A stretch of 64,000 nt of DNA, taken from the NCBI GenBank assembly GCA_963422385.1, contig OY729432.1, positions 2,790,001 through 2,854,000 on the forward strand. The letters run 5' to 3'. The notes beneath the pieces were generated by a model. It saw nothing but the letters and a program-made list of their open reading frames with translations, was not told the DNA's origin and searched no databases. Position numbers and translations under genes: made by a program. Position 1 is the first letter of the stretch. The number at the start of each line of letters is the position of its first letter. Below, one piece after another: positions 55,328 to 63,917 of the stretch. Source of the stretch: JAJDTQ01 sp963422385. Lineage in GTDB: Bacteria; Desulfobacterota; Binatia; UBA9968; JAJDTQ01.

Positions 55328-56443
55328 CTAGAACCCGAACTGCGCCATGTCGACCTCGGCGCCGCTCTTGCGGCACTCGTCCTCGAATACCCGATGGATC
55401 TCGGGGTCCTGGTCCCGGTACTCGATCTGCGCGCCGCCCTTTTTGACGTCCTCGCCCGTGTCCTTGAGCTCCTCCACCTTGTACTTGAAGCCCCAGGGCT
55501 TGAGCGCCAGGTACCGCGCCGGCTCGGCGCCGTTGTTGAAGTGCTGGTGCCACCACTGGATGGGCGGCACGAACATGCTCATGCGGCCCCAGTCCACCCG
55601 TTTCCTTTGGGCGCCTCCCTCCCACAGGAAGGAGTAGCCGGACCCGGTCAGCATGATGATGTGGGCGCCGGCGCCGTGGCGGTGGGCCTTCTTGTACTTG
55701 CCCACCGGGAACTCCGAGAGGTGCGCGCTCATGGTGTTGTCAACGAACTCGAACAGGGTGGTGCGGTTGCCGCCGCCCCGCTCCTTGTAGTCCTTGGGCT
55801 GGAACTGCCACAGGTCCGCGATGAAGTTGGACTCCCACACCCGGCCTTTTTTCACGCCTTCGAGATAGCGCCCGGGCTTGCCCCACTCGTTGGCGTCGCC
55901 CTGGTAGCGGTCGCCGAAGGTGAAGGGGTTGTTGAAGATGTAATCCAGGTTCCGGTAGCGGTTGATGATGACGTTGGCGTCGGTCAGCGAGATCATCCGC
56001 ACGGGCTCCCGCCCCTGGGCGTTGAAGTGCTGGAACCACGTGTTGATCGGGACGGAGAAAAGGCTTCCCTTCTGCCATTCCAGGGTGTGCTTCCTGCCGC
56101 CTTCGTTCCAGAGAGTGGTGGCGCCCTGGCCGGAAAGGATGAACACCGCCTCCTCGAACAGGTGGTGCTGCGGGCGGAGCTCCCCGCCGGGCGCGACCTC
56201 CTGGATCACGGTGTCGCAGGTGCCGCCGGCGCCGTCAAGGTTGACGAAGGCGCCCTTGCCGCCGGTGCGCGCCCAATCGCCGAGCTCCAACTCCAGAAGA
56301 TCATCGATGATGAACCCCTTGTACACCGGGACTCCTTCCCACTGCTGGTAGATCTCGTAGGGGCTGACGGGGGCGAAGGCGGACGCCTCGTTCAGGTCCC
56401 TTTCCAACCCGTTTTCCGTATCGGTCGTGGCCGGCCTGCTCAT
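55328..56443 (-). CDS. Bicupin dioxygenase-like protein (gentisate-dioxygenase-type)
   Basis: A 371-residue double cupin. The first barrel has R-P-Q-H-H-L-F-E-E-A-V-F-I-L-S-G with metal ligands near residue 92, the second K-K-A-H-R-H-G-A-G-A-H-I-I near 253 and W-W-H-Q-H-F-N near 298. Gentisate and salicylate 1,2-dioxygenases share this layout and cleave aromatic rings with Fe(II). The substrate here is unknown. AAAAGGAG precedes the start. It is the last gene of a minus-strand run from UbiD (61725) to here. Confidence 0.82.
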   Translation of the reverse strand: MSRPATTDTENGLERDLNEASAFAPVSPYEIYQQWEGVPVYKGFIIDDLLELELGDWARTGGKGAFVNLDGAGGTCDTVIQEVAPGGELRPQHHLFEEAVFILSGQGATTLWNEGGRKHTLEWQKGSLFSVPINTWFQHFNAQGREPVRMISLTDANVIINRYRNLDYIFNNPFTFGDRYQGDANEWGKPGRYLEGVKKGRVWESNFIADLWQFQPKDYKERGGGNRTTLFEFVDNTMSAHLSEFPVGKYKKAHRHGAGAHIIMLTGSGYSFLWEGGAQRKRVDWGRMSMFVPPIQWWHQHFNNGAEPARYLALKPWGFKYKVEELKDTGEDVKKGGAQIEYRDQDPEIHRVFEDECRKSGAEVDMAQFGF

Positions 56444-56480
56444 GGTAAAGACTCCTTTTCCTGGGCGTCGGTTGCTGGTC

Positions 56481-57500
56481 CTAACGGCGTTCTTCCCGGT
56501 AGAGCCCGAAGGCTTCCTTCACCGGGCGGTCGTTGATGGAGAACAGGATGGCTTCGTCCTCGTGGCTGTTTTCGTGCAGGTGCCACGACCACAGCGGCAC
56601 GGTGAAGAAGTCGCCCTGGTTCCATTCGATGCGCTGGTCATTGACCATGGTGGCGCCGCTGCCGCGAAACACGTGATAGATGGTCGTGCTGGTGTGGCGG
56701 TGCGAGCGCGTCTTCTCGTCGGGTCGGATCATCTGGATCTCGCAGCCGATGGTCCTTAGCGTGAAGCCCCCGTTTCGGGGGTTGACGTAGCGCAGCAGCA
56801 CCCCGTCGCACTCGTCGCCCGGGCTCGAGGCCAGGGCCTTCAGGGATTCGCAGGTCGTGTCCCACGGATAGCGGAAGGGCGGATCGGGAAAATCCGAAAG
56901 CCGCTCGGGCGGCCGCGCCCAGCCGAACTGGTGCAGGCTGAAGTCGGGCATGGCTTCCACGGGTTGCTGCTTCTGGCCGAATGGCTCCACCGCCATGACC
57001 TCCAGGGCCTTGAGCAGCGGGCCGTCGTGGCCGTCCACCCATACGATGTTCTCGCCGGTGCCGTTGTAGTGGTCGTGCCAGGTCCACTGCGGCGTGAGGA
57101 TCAGATCGCCGGGGTACATGCTGAACCGTTCGCCCTCGACGGTCGTGAAGGCGCCGCCGCCCTGGACGACGAACCGGAGCGCGGTCAGGGTATGGCGGTG
57201 GGCCCTGGCGATCTCCCCGGGCTTGACCAGTTGGACGGATGTGTGCACCGTGTTGGTGGCGCCGGTGACGCCCGGCACGCCGGGATTGAGGAGACGGATG
57301 GTCCGCCGCTCGGATTGTTCCAGGCTGACCAGCTCCCCGGCCTCCAGCAACCCGTTGTAGATGTCGTCCCACTTCCACAGGTAGGGGACGACCGTGGTCC
57401 CGGGCTCGAGCACGTCCCCTTCGTTGCCGGTGATGTTGGAGGCCCAGAAACCCGCCAACTGTTTGTTGGCCAGGTTCTTGTCGAGATCTTCGAGGCTCAT
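56481..57500 (-). CDS. Gentisate 1,2-dioxygenase-like cupin
   Basis: A 339-residue bicupin with A-R-A-H-R-H-T-L-T-A-L-R-F-V-V-Q-G near residue 97, W-T-W-H-D-H-Y-N near 138 and a second barrel T-R-S-H-R-H-T-S-T-T-I-Y-H-V near 271 with W-S-W-H-L-H-E near 310. The repeated His-x-His motifs fit Fe(II) binding in both barrels, as in ring-cleaving gentisate-type dioxygenases. The start at 57500 is preferred because GCAGGGAGA lies just upstream, sequence that belongs to repeat copy C. It lies downstream of two predicted diiron oxidases. Confidence 0.86.
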   Translation of the reverse strand: MSLEDLDKNLANKQLAGFWASNITGNEGDVLEPGTTVVPYLWKWDDIYNGLLEAGELVSLEQSERRTIRLLNPGVPGVTGATNTVHTSVQLVKPGEIARAHRHTLTALRFVVQGGGAFTTVEGERFSMYPGDLILTPQWTWHDHYNGTGENIVWVDGHDGPLLKALEVMAVEPFGQKQQPVEAMPDFSLHQFGWARPPERLSDFPDPPFRYPWDTTCESLKALASSPGDECDGVLLRYVNPRNGGFTLRTIGCEIQMIRPDEKTRSHRHTSTTIYHVFRGSGATMVNDQRIEWNQGDFFTVPLWSWHLHENSHEDEAILFSINDRPVKEAFGLYREERR

Positions 57501-57505
57501 GATCG

Positions 57506-57547
57506 TCTCCCTGCCGCTACGATTCGCTTGCTCGAACAGGCTCCTGG
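57506..57547 (-). repeat. Dispersed palindromic repeat, copy C (left arm only)
   Basis: On the minus strand it reads caggagcctgttcgagc then aagcgaatcgtagcg then gcaggga, matching the left arm of copy B (29258-29299) with a few changes and a 4-base loss. No right arm is present. It lies between the oxidase and cupin genes and provides the purine-rich ribosome binding site of the cupin. Confidence 0.75.
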
Positions 57548-57574
57548 TTGCCGGTCGTCGCCGCTTTCCCGATC

Positions 57575-58282
57575 TCAGCCCTCGATGCGCCGCATGACGT
57601 AGGCCAGCCCGCCGCGGTAGGCCCGGTCGATGGCCATGCACTGTCCGGCGGCGCGCAGCACCGTGTCATGGTCCTCTTGCGTGAGCACGTGCTTGTCGTA
57701 GACGCCGTCCATCATGTCCGAATGCTCGGTGTCCGCCGTGGAGTGCACGTTCAGTGATATCATTCGCTTCAGGCTGATGCCCAACTCGTTCTCGAACTTC
57801 TTGCCGATGCGGTAGGACATCCCTCCGTCCGTGACGATGTCCGGGTTGTTGCGGCGCTCCAGCATCTGGGAGGAGGTGAACGCGGCCAGCCACGGGCCTT
57901 TGACGGCGACGTGGTGCCAGGCCAGGAACGCCGCCTGCGCCATGGGCGGCAGCTCCGCCTTCTCGAAGTCTTCCCGCTCAAGGCCGATGACCTCGCCCTG
58001 CTTGACCGTGAGCGAATAGTGATCCATGTCGCAGCGAGGATCGTTGATCAGCTCGTCGCTCTCGTGCTGCCATACCAGCACCTTGACGTCCAGGGGCGCG
58101 GCGGCCTGCACGTAGCCCCAGCAGTCCCGCCGGTTCCTGGTGTAAAGGGCGTTCTGGACGACGTAGTAGCGTCCCCGTTCCATGGTCCAGGGTAGCGACA
58201 GCAGGTCCCGGAACTCGTCCGTCTCGTACTGGCGCTTGCACATCTCGTTCAGGATGCTCTTGAGTTGCGCAATATCGGGCAT
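57575..58282 (-). CDS. Heme-oxygenase-fold iron-containing oxidase
   Basis: A 235-residue helical protein of the iron-containing redox enzyme (heme-oxygenase-like diiron oxidase) group. Candidate ligands are W-Q-H-E-S-D-E-L near residue 73 and V-H-S-T-A-D-T-E-H near 179. A-L-Y-T-R-N-R-R-D-C-W-G near 46 is also present in the neighbour. GAGGAGTCC precedes the start. Relatives oxidise or decarboxylate small acids; the substrate is unknown. The next gene upstream is a paralogue, so the two may form a heteromer or act in sequence. Confidence 0.82.
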   Translation of the reverse strand: MPDIAQLKSILNEMCKRQYETDEFRDLLSLPWTMERGRYYVVQNALYTRNRRDCWGYVQAAAPLDVKVLVWQHESDELINDPRCDMDHYSLTVKQGEVIGLEREDFEKAELPPMAQAAFLAWHHVAVKGPWLAAFTSSQMLERRNNPDIVTDGGMSYRIGKKFENELGISLKRMISLNVHSTADTEHSDMMDGVYDKHVLTQEDHDTVLRAAGQCMAIDRAYRGGLAYVMRRIEG

Positions 58283-58328
58283 GGTCTCGGACTCCTCTCC
58301 GGCGCGTCCGGCGCGGGTCGTTCCCGCT

Positions 58329-59057
58329 TCAGTCGAGCGCCTCCATCATGTTGACGAGCTGCTCACGGTAGGCCCGGTCGATCATGAGGCTTTCCCGGGC
58401 GCCCCGGAGCAGCGCCTGCTGCTCGTCATCGGTTTGGCAGTGTTCCCGCGCCACCTCCAGCAGGAGCTGGCCGTGCTCAACGTCGGCGGTCACGTGCTCG
58501 GCGTTGTTGATCTGCCGCCGCAACGGTATCCCCAGATCCCGTTCGAGGTTCTTGCCGACGCGGTACGACAACGATCCGCCGCGCACCAGATCGTCGGAGT
58601 TGCGCATCTCCAGCACCGCGGACGCCGCCACCGCCTCGCGCCAGGGACGGTCCTTGGCCAGGTGGATCCACGCGTAGAAGCACGCCACTGCGCTGTCCAG
58701 CGGGCGCACCCGCTCGTAGTCCTCGGGAGAAAGGCCGAAGATCCCGCCTTCCCGGACAGCCAGGGTGATGTGGTCGACCTTGCCCGCGGCCTTGTCGCCC
58801 ATCAGCTCTTCGCCCTCGTGCTCCCAGATGAGCCGCTTGACGCTCAGCGGCGACGCTCCGGCAACGAAGCCCCAGCAATCCCGCCGGTTGGCGACGTAGT
58901 GCTTCATCTGGATGGAGAGAGCCTGGGCGCGCTCCCGGGAGAAGCGGAGGTCCAGCAGCCGGCGGAAGGGCGGTGTCTCGAACTGCCGGTTGACGTGCTC
59001 CACCAGCTCCTGCCATACGCCTTCCACCCCGTTCCGTTCCGCGCCGTCGGTTTCCAT
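58329..59057 (-). CDS. Heme-oxygenase-fold iron-containing oxidase, paralogue
   Basis: A 242-residue paralogue of the preceding protein, sharing N-R-R-D-C-W-G-F-V, W-E-H-E-G-E-E-L near residue 84 and E-H-V-T-A-D-V-E-H near 189. The conserved His/Glu pattern supports a diiron site. GGGGGAAGC precedes the start. The duplicated pair sits between a TTT receptor and two cupin dioxygenases, suggesting sequential steps in degrading an imported carboxylic acid; that role is inferred. Confidence 0.82.
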   Translation of the reverse strand: METDGAERNGVEGVWQELVEHVNRQFETPPFRRLLDLRFSRERAQALSIQMKHYVANRRDCWGFVAGASPLSVKRLIWEHEGEELMGDKAAGKVDHITLAVREGGIFGLSPEDYERVRPLDSAVACFYAWIHLAKDRPWREAVAASAVLEMRNSDDLVRGGSLSYRVGKNLERDLGIPLRRQINNAEHVTADVEHGQLLLEVAREHCQTDDEQQALLRGARESLMIDRAYREQLVNMMEALD

Positions 59058-59129
59058 GCTGCTTCCCCCGTCACTCCGTGCCGCGGGAATACGCGGACGG
59101 ACACCGGCCCGGTGTTCCCTTTGCAGGCC

Positions 59130-60167
59130 CTACTTGCCCAGGATCAACCGCTGTAACCTCGCCTTGGCTCCCGGACCGATGGAGAAGATCTGCTTGAGCA
59201 GGCCCTCGATGTCGGCGCCGGACAGGTGCGATATCTTGATGCCGATCTTCTTGGACGCTGCCTTGAATTCCGGGTCTTCGAGGGCGTTCCGGAAGGCGGT
59301 CTGCAGCGCCCGGAGCCGGTCCTTCGGAAGCTCCGGCGGCGTCACGTAAGAGCGGAAGAACTTGTAGGGCCCCAGCCAAGCTTCGAAGGCCGACCGATCT
59401 TCCTTGTCCTTGATGGAGGAAGAGAACTCCGGCAGGTTCTTGAGAACCGGTTCGTTCCTGTCGCCGCTGGTGATCACGGGAACGAGCCTGTCACCTCCCT
59501 TGCCCTTGAGCAGGTCCCTGGCCCGGACCCGCACCGACTCCCAGGAAGAGCAGTATCCATCGACTTCTTTTCGTTGGATGGCCGCGCGTATCCGGGACGT
59601 CCCCTGATAGCCTTCCACCACATTGATCCTGGCGCCTACGAAGTCACGCAGGATCAACGGCGCCTCGCGGGTGAGCGTTCCGGCGGAGCCGAAGTTGATC
59701 GGTTCCGATGCTTTCATCAGCCCGTTCAGATCCGTCACGCCGGTCCGGGTCATCACCATGCACGTGGGAGTGGCCTTGCCGGCGCTGCCGAGCCATCCGA
59801 ACCTGTTTACGTCGAACTTGAACCCCTCGACCCCAACGATCTGCTTCATCACCAGTCCGCTGTTGGTCCCGGCGATGACGGACCCGTCACGCTTGGCGAT
59901 GTTGTAGAGGTAGTTCATGGATATGGCAAAGCTCGCGCCCGGCATGTTCTGGACGATGATCCGCGGATTGCCGGGAATGTGCCTGGTGATGCTCCGGGCG
60001 ATGGCCCGGGTATAGGTGTCGAAGCCGCCTCCCGGGGGCGCGCCCACCAGGAGCCGCACCGTCTTTCCCTTGTAGAACCCGGCCTCGTCGGCCCATGCCG
60101 TTGCCGGAAAGACCACGCACAGGAGCAACGACAGGGCTCCCGGCGCACATCGGAAGTGGTGTTTCAT
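59130..60167 (-). CDS. TTT-family solute receptor (Bug type)
   Basis: A 345-residue periplasmic binding protein with a signal peptide (L-S-L-L-L-C-V-V-F-P-A-T-A-W-A-D). The ligand-binding hallmarks are V-R-L-L-V-G-A-P-P-G-G-G-F-D-T-Y-T-R and I-I-V-Q-N-M-P-G-A-S. The family delivers carboxylates to TctAB membrane permeases, which are not in the window. AAGGAGATA precedes the start. Unlike the copy at 48739 it is intact. Operon context with UbiD and cupins suggests an aromatic or hydroxy acid ligand. Confidence 0.9.
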   Translation of the reverse strand: MKHHFRCAPGALSLLLCVVFPATAWADEAGFYKGKTVRLLVGAPPGGGFDTYTRAIARSITRHIPGNPRIIVQNMPGASFAISMNYLYNIAKRDGSVIAGTNSGLVMKQIVGVEGFKFDVNRFGWLGSAGKATPTCMVMTRTGVTDLNGLMKASEPINFGSAGTLTREAPLILRDFVGARINVVEGYQGTSRIRAAIQRKEVDGYCSSWESVRVRARDLLKGKGGDRLVPVITSGDRNEPVLKNLPEFSSSIKDKEDRSAFEAWLGPYKFFRSYVTPPELPKDRLRALQTAFRNALEDPEFKAASKKIGIKISHLSGADIEGLLKQIFSIGPGAKARLQRLILGK

Positions 60168-60276
60168 GGGTATCTCCTTGCCATTGGGGTCCGGAGTGGC
60201 TGATGCCGCCGGGTACGGAGTTCAAGGACCGGGCCCGTGCCGATGCCTTCCCTTCAAGTGGCGCGCGTCGCTCGTG

Positions 60277-61725
60277 TCAGAGCCTGTCCGCCCACTTCGC
60301 GCGGATCCTGGCCCTGTACTCCGCGCTGACGCCGGAAATCTTCGGAAAGTCGTCTTTCCAACTGTAGGGCCGGCACGCGTCCACCACCATGCAGGAGGTG
60401 GTCAGCTCCCGGCGTTGCTTGTCCTCGGGCGATAGCCGTGGGTTCAGAATGCTGGCGGCCACGTCGAGGATCTCGGAGTCCGTCCTGGGATCCCAGCGGG
60501 TGGACATGGCCCAGAGCACCTCGCCCAGGTTGGTGATGTCCACGTCCTCGTCCACCACGATGACCATGCGCACGTCCCGGCCGCCGTCCCGGGTGGCGAG
60601 CACGCCGTACCCAGCCTGCTTGGCGTGGCCCGAGTAGCGCTGCTTGACGGCCACCGTCACCACGAAGCGGCCCTGCCGCGGGAACCACACCCCCCGCACG
60701 TCCGGGATGCCGGCGCGCTCCATGGCCGACCAGATGTTGGCGGAGCGGATGTATTTGTGGGTCTCGCTGTTGAGGAAGGTCCTCAGCGGCGGGTCGCCGG
60801 TGATGATGGGGTCGTTGCGGTGATATACCGCTTCCACCTTCACCACCGGAGCTTGCCGCGACCCGGAGGCGTAGTATCCGGGCCACTCGCCGAACGGTCC
60901 CTCCTCGTGGGTCTCCTGATCGGGGGGCGGCACGTGGCCCTCGAGCACGATGTCCGCGAAGGCCGGCACCGGCAGCCCCGTCTTCCGCCCCTTGATCACC
61001 GGCACCGGGGTCTCCAGCAGGCCGCCCAGGAAATCGTACTCGCTGACGTTCCAGGGGATACCTACGGCGCTCGCGGTCATCATGCCCGGAGGCAGGCCGC
61101 AGACGATGGCCACCGGGCATGGTTCCCCACGGGCCCAGTACTTCCGGGTGATGAGGTCACCGTGCTTTCCGGGGATCATCCACACGCCTACCGTATTCTC
61201 GTCGTGGACCTGGACGCGATACGTGCCGACGTTGACGTAGCCGGTGTCCGGATCCCGGCAGACCGTGGCGCAGAACGTGCCGATGTAGCGGCCGCCGTCG
61301 TCCGCGTGCCATTTGGGCGTGGGGAACTTGAGCACGTTGACGTCGCTGCCGAAGGCGACGTTCTCCAGCAGCGGCGATTCGCCGATCTCCGTTGGAGGAA
61401 GAGGCTTGAGGTTCTGGAGGCGGCTCCTGACGGTTTCGACCACTTCCAGGCCGTGGCTCCCCGGTGGGATACCGAGGGCAAGGGCGTCGGATTCCGGGGA
61501 CCTGAGGACGTTGCTGAGGACGCGGTAGCCCCACGGGTAATCCGGGATGGCGTCGAAGAGCAGGGCCGAGCGCTCCTCCGATTCCGCCGCGATCTCGGTC
61601 AGCGCGCCGATCTCCAGGTCCCAGTGGGCGTCCTTTACCTCCTTGAGCTTCCCGACCTGCTTGAGCCGGTCGATGAAAGTCCTCAGGTTGAGGGCCGCTT
61701 CAACGTCCCTTGGCTCGCTCGTCAT
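60277..61725 (-). CDS. ubiD: UbiD-family prenylated-FMN decarboxylase
   Basis: A 482-residue UbiD enzyme: N-L-R-T-F-I-D-R-L-K-Q-V-G-K-L at the start, P-T-P-K-W-H-A-D-D-G-G-R-Y-I-G-T near residue 130, and the catalytic glutamate region E-E-G-P-F-G-E-W-P-G-Y-Y near 273. Then come D-P-P-L-R-T and V-D-E-D-V-D-I-T-N. UbiD proteins reversibly decarboxylate aromatic or unsaturated acids and need prenylated FMN from UbiX (20591-21184). The start at 61725 follows GGAGATG; a longer frame upstream is not supported. It heads the minus-strand operon. Confidence 0.92.
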   Translation of the reverse strand: MTSEPRDVEAALNLRTFIDRLKQVGKLKEVKDAHWDLEIGALTEIAAESEERSALLFDAIPDYPWGYRVLSNVLRSPESDALALGIPPGSHGLEVVETVRSRLQNLKPLPPTEIGESPLLENVAFGSDVNVLKFPTPKWHADDGGRYIGTFCATVCRDPDTGYVNVGTYRVQVHDENTVGVWMIPGKHGDLITRKYWARGEPCPVAIVCGLPPGMMTASAVGIPWNVSEYDFLGGLLETPVPVIKGRKTGLPVPAFADIVLEGHVPPPDQETHEEGPFGEWPGYYASGSRQAPVVKVEAVYHRNDPIITGDPPLRTFLNSETHKYIRSANIWSAMERAGIPDVRGVWFPRQGRFVVTVAVKQRYSGHAKQAGYGVLATRDGGRDVRMVIVVDEDVDITNLGEVLWAMSTRWDPRTDSEILDVAASILNPRLSPEDKQRRELTTSCMVVDACRPYSWKDDFPKISGVSAEYRARIRAKWADRL

Positions 61726-61994
61726 GCATCCATCTCCGGGCTTGGGCTGCGCCTCATGGCGGCGTTCGACCCGACCGTCGATCCGTGGCCATCTATAGGC
61801 CCGCGGCGGCCGGCTGTCAACCTGGACATTCGCGGATATTTTGTCTAAGTCCCAAGGATCGGCGGCCGGTAGCGCTGTACCCGCAAAGCACCTTGCAGGG
61901 GCGGCTTTCAAGCCCACCCGTGCCGGTCATGACCCACACCGCTACAGGCAGGGTTCAGGCCGTCAGCCACTCCAGAGGAGGTCGAGAATCAGAC

Positions 61995-62591
61995 ATGGCA
62001 CAGATCACCGATCCGTTGCGGCAGCACGATTGGAGCTCCGAGGAATACGTCGAGGACTGGGCGCAGCGCCAAAGGCGCAATGAAACCCTGCGAGCCCGGC
62101 AGTTCGCGCTGCTGGCGAGCCTGGTCCCGTTCGAGCGCGAAGCCGCTTTCCGGTTCATGGACGTGGGTTGCGGTTACGGGGCGCTCAGCAAGTTCCTCCT
62201 GGAATCGTTTCCCGGCGCCACGGCCGTGTGCCACGACGGCTCCGCGGCCATGGCCAGGCTCGGCGGCGAACGCATGCAGGAACTCGAGGGACGGTTCGAA
62301 TACGTGATCTCGGATTTCAGCAAAAAGAACTGGAGCCACGCGGCCAGCGGCGAGTTCGATCTCGTGGTCTCGTGCAACGCCATCCACAACGTCCGGGTGG
62401 GCGACGTCATCAAGTCCGTCTACGAGGAGATCTTCGGACGGGTACGTTCCGGCGGCCGATTCTTCAACCTCGATCGCGGCTCGGCGTCGCTGGACGATCA
62501 GCTCGGCTGGTTCAGGAGTGCCGGGTTCCAGGACGTGACGTGCCACGAGAGGGGCTCCGGACTCTCCCTCTACGGCGGCTCCAAGCCCTGA
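61995..62591 (+). CDS. SAM-dependent class I methyltransferase
   Basis: A 198-residue methyltransferase. Motif I is F-M-D-V-G-C-G-Y-G-A-L-S near residue 54, followed by A-V-C-H-D-G-S, L-V-V-S-C-N-A-I-H-N near 122 and R-V-R-S-G-G-R-F-F near 146. GGAGG lies about 14 bases before ATG 61995, longer than ideal. It is divergent from UbiD. Substrate unknown; the form resembles small-molecule O- or N-methyltransferases. Confidence 0.85.
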   Translation: MAQITDPLRQHDWSSEEYVEDWAQRQRRNETLRARQFALLASLVPFEREAAFRFMDVGCGYGALSKFLLESFPGATAVCHDGSAAMARLGGERMQELEGRFEYVISDFSKKNWSHAASGEFDLVVSCNAIHNVRVGDVIKSVYEEIFGRVRSGGRFFNLDRGSASLDDQLGWFRSAGFQDVTCHERGSGLSLYGGSKP

Positions 62592-62717
62592 CTTCTCCCG
62601 GTCCGTTTCCGTCGCGGAGTTCGGTTTCGACGGGTTCGCCGGCTGCAACCCGTTACCGCCTTGCGCGCATGCCGTCAGCCGCGACCGTTGTCTCCGCTTG
62701 AAAGGGCTCCTTTCTCG

Positions 62718-63893
62718 ATGACGGGCGCACGGGGCGGCAGCCTCGCACTGTTGTACGGCACGGTCCTGCTCATGAGCCTGGGGCAGGGCATGGTGTTCCC
62801 CACCATCCCCATGCTGGCGGCGTCCTTCGGCGTCTCGGCCGGTCTTGCGGTGCAGGTGGTCACCGCCCATGCCTTGGGCCGGACCATCATCCTGATCCCC
62901 GCGGGCCTTCTCATCGACCGTTACGGCGCCAAGACCGCCATGCTCGCGGGAAGCGCCCTGGTGCTGTGCGGCGCCCTCGTGACCGCCGTCACTCCCTGCT
63001 TCGCCTTGCTTTTTCTCGGTCAGTTCCTGGCAGGCGTCGGCGACAGCGTCTGGACCATGGGACGCGAGGTGTCCGGCGTCGAGATGGTCGAACAGCACCA
63101 GCGGGGACGCCTGCTGAGCGGTTTCATGGGGGTCAAGTCGGCGGGCATGGCCATGGGCCCGGTGGCGGGCGGAATCATCGCCCAGTGGGTGGGGTTCAGG
63201 ATGGTATTCATGGTGTACGCGGCCGGCGCCGCGGCGGTGTTCGTTACCTCGCTGCTGGCCCGGAAGGACACGGTCCGGGGCCACGTCGGCAAGGTCGCCT
63301 GGTGGGGAAAGGTCTCGGACGTCCTGCCGGACCTGCGCGCCACGTTCGTGGTGCTGGTGTTCGCGACCTTCAGCATGCAGATGTACCGCACCGCTCTGCA
63401 AGGCATGCTGCCGCTCTACGCGGGCGTCGAGCTGGGTTTCTCGGCGGCCCGGGTGGGCAGTCTGTTCGGCGTATCCGGACTGTTCGTGCTGCTCATGATC
63501 CTGCCCGCCGGCTTCATCACCGACCGCGTCGGGCGCAAGTATGCCAGCGTTCCGAGCACCGCGCTCCCGGGCATCGCGTTCCTTGCCTTCCCGTTCGCCT
63601 CGACCCTGCCGCAACTGGTGGTGATCATGGTGGTCATCGGCCTCGCCCAAGGCATGTCCCTGGGCGCGTTGTCCGTGTCCACCTACGACGTGATCCCGGA
63701 CGCGGCGCGGGGACGGCTGCAGGGACTCCGCCGGACCGTGGGCGAGTCCGGCGCGGTCATGGGCCCGCTGGCGGGCGGCTGGCTCGTCGACCTTGTCGGT
63801 GCCGGAAGGACGTTTCTTTTCTACGCGCCGGTCCTGCTCGGCGCGGCCGCGGGCCTCGCGTTCGTAGCGAAGGAGACGCTGGCGAGGAAGTGA
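62718..63893 (+). CDS. Major facilitator superfamily transporter
   Basis: A 391-residue membrane protein with about twelve hydrophobic segments. The loop 2-3 motif is L-I-D-R-Y-G-A-K-T-A, repeated in the second half as F-I-T-D-R-V-G-R-K-Y. G-A-V-M-G-P-L-A-G-G resembles the motif C of drug and metabolite exporters. The start ATG 62718 gives a natural N-terminus; the longer frame from 62661 is unlikely. Substrate unknown. Confidence 0.87.
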   Translation: MTGARGGSLALLYGTVLLMSLGQGMVFPTIPMLAASFGVSAGLAVQVVTAHALGRTIILIPAGLLIDRYGAKTAMLAGSALVLCGALVTAVTPCFALLFLGQFLAGVGDSVWTMGREVSGVEMVEQHQRGRLLSGFMGVKSAGMAMGPVAGGIIAQWVGFRMVFMVYAAGAAAVFVTSLLARKDTVRGHVGKVAWWGKVSDVLPDLRATFVVLVFATFSMQMYRTALQGMLPLYAGVELGFSAARVGSLFGVSGLFVLLMILPAGFITDRVGRKYASVPSTALPGIAFLAFPFASTLPQLVVIMVVIGLAQGMSLGALSVSTYDVIPDAARGRLQGLRRTVGESGAVMGPLAGGWLVDLVGAGRTFLFYAPVLLGAAAGLAFVAKETLARK

Positions 63894-63917
63894 GAGCACC
63901 TGTGACTCTCCCAAGCT

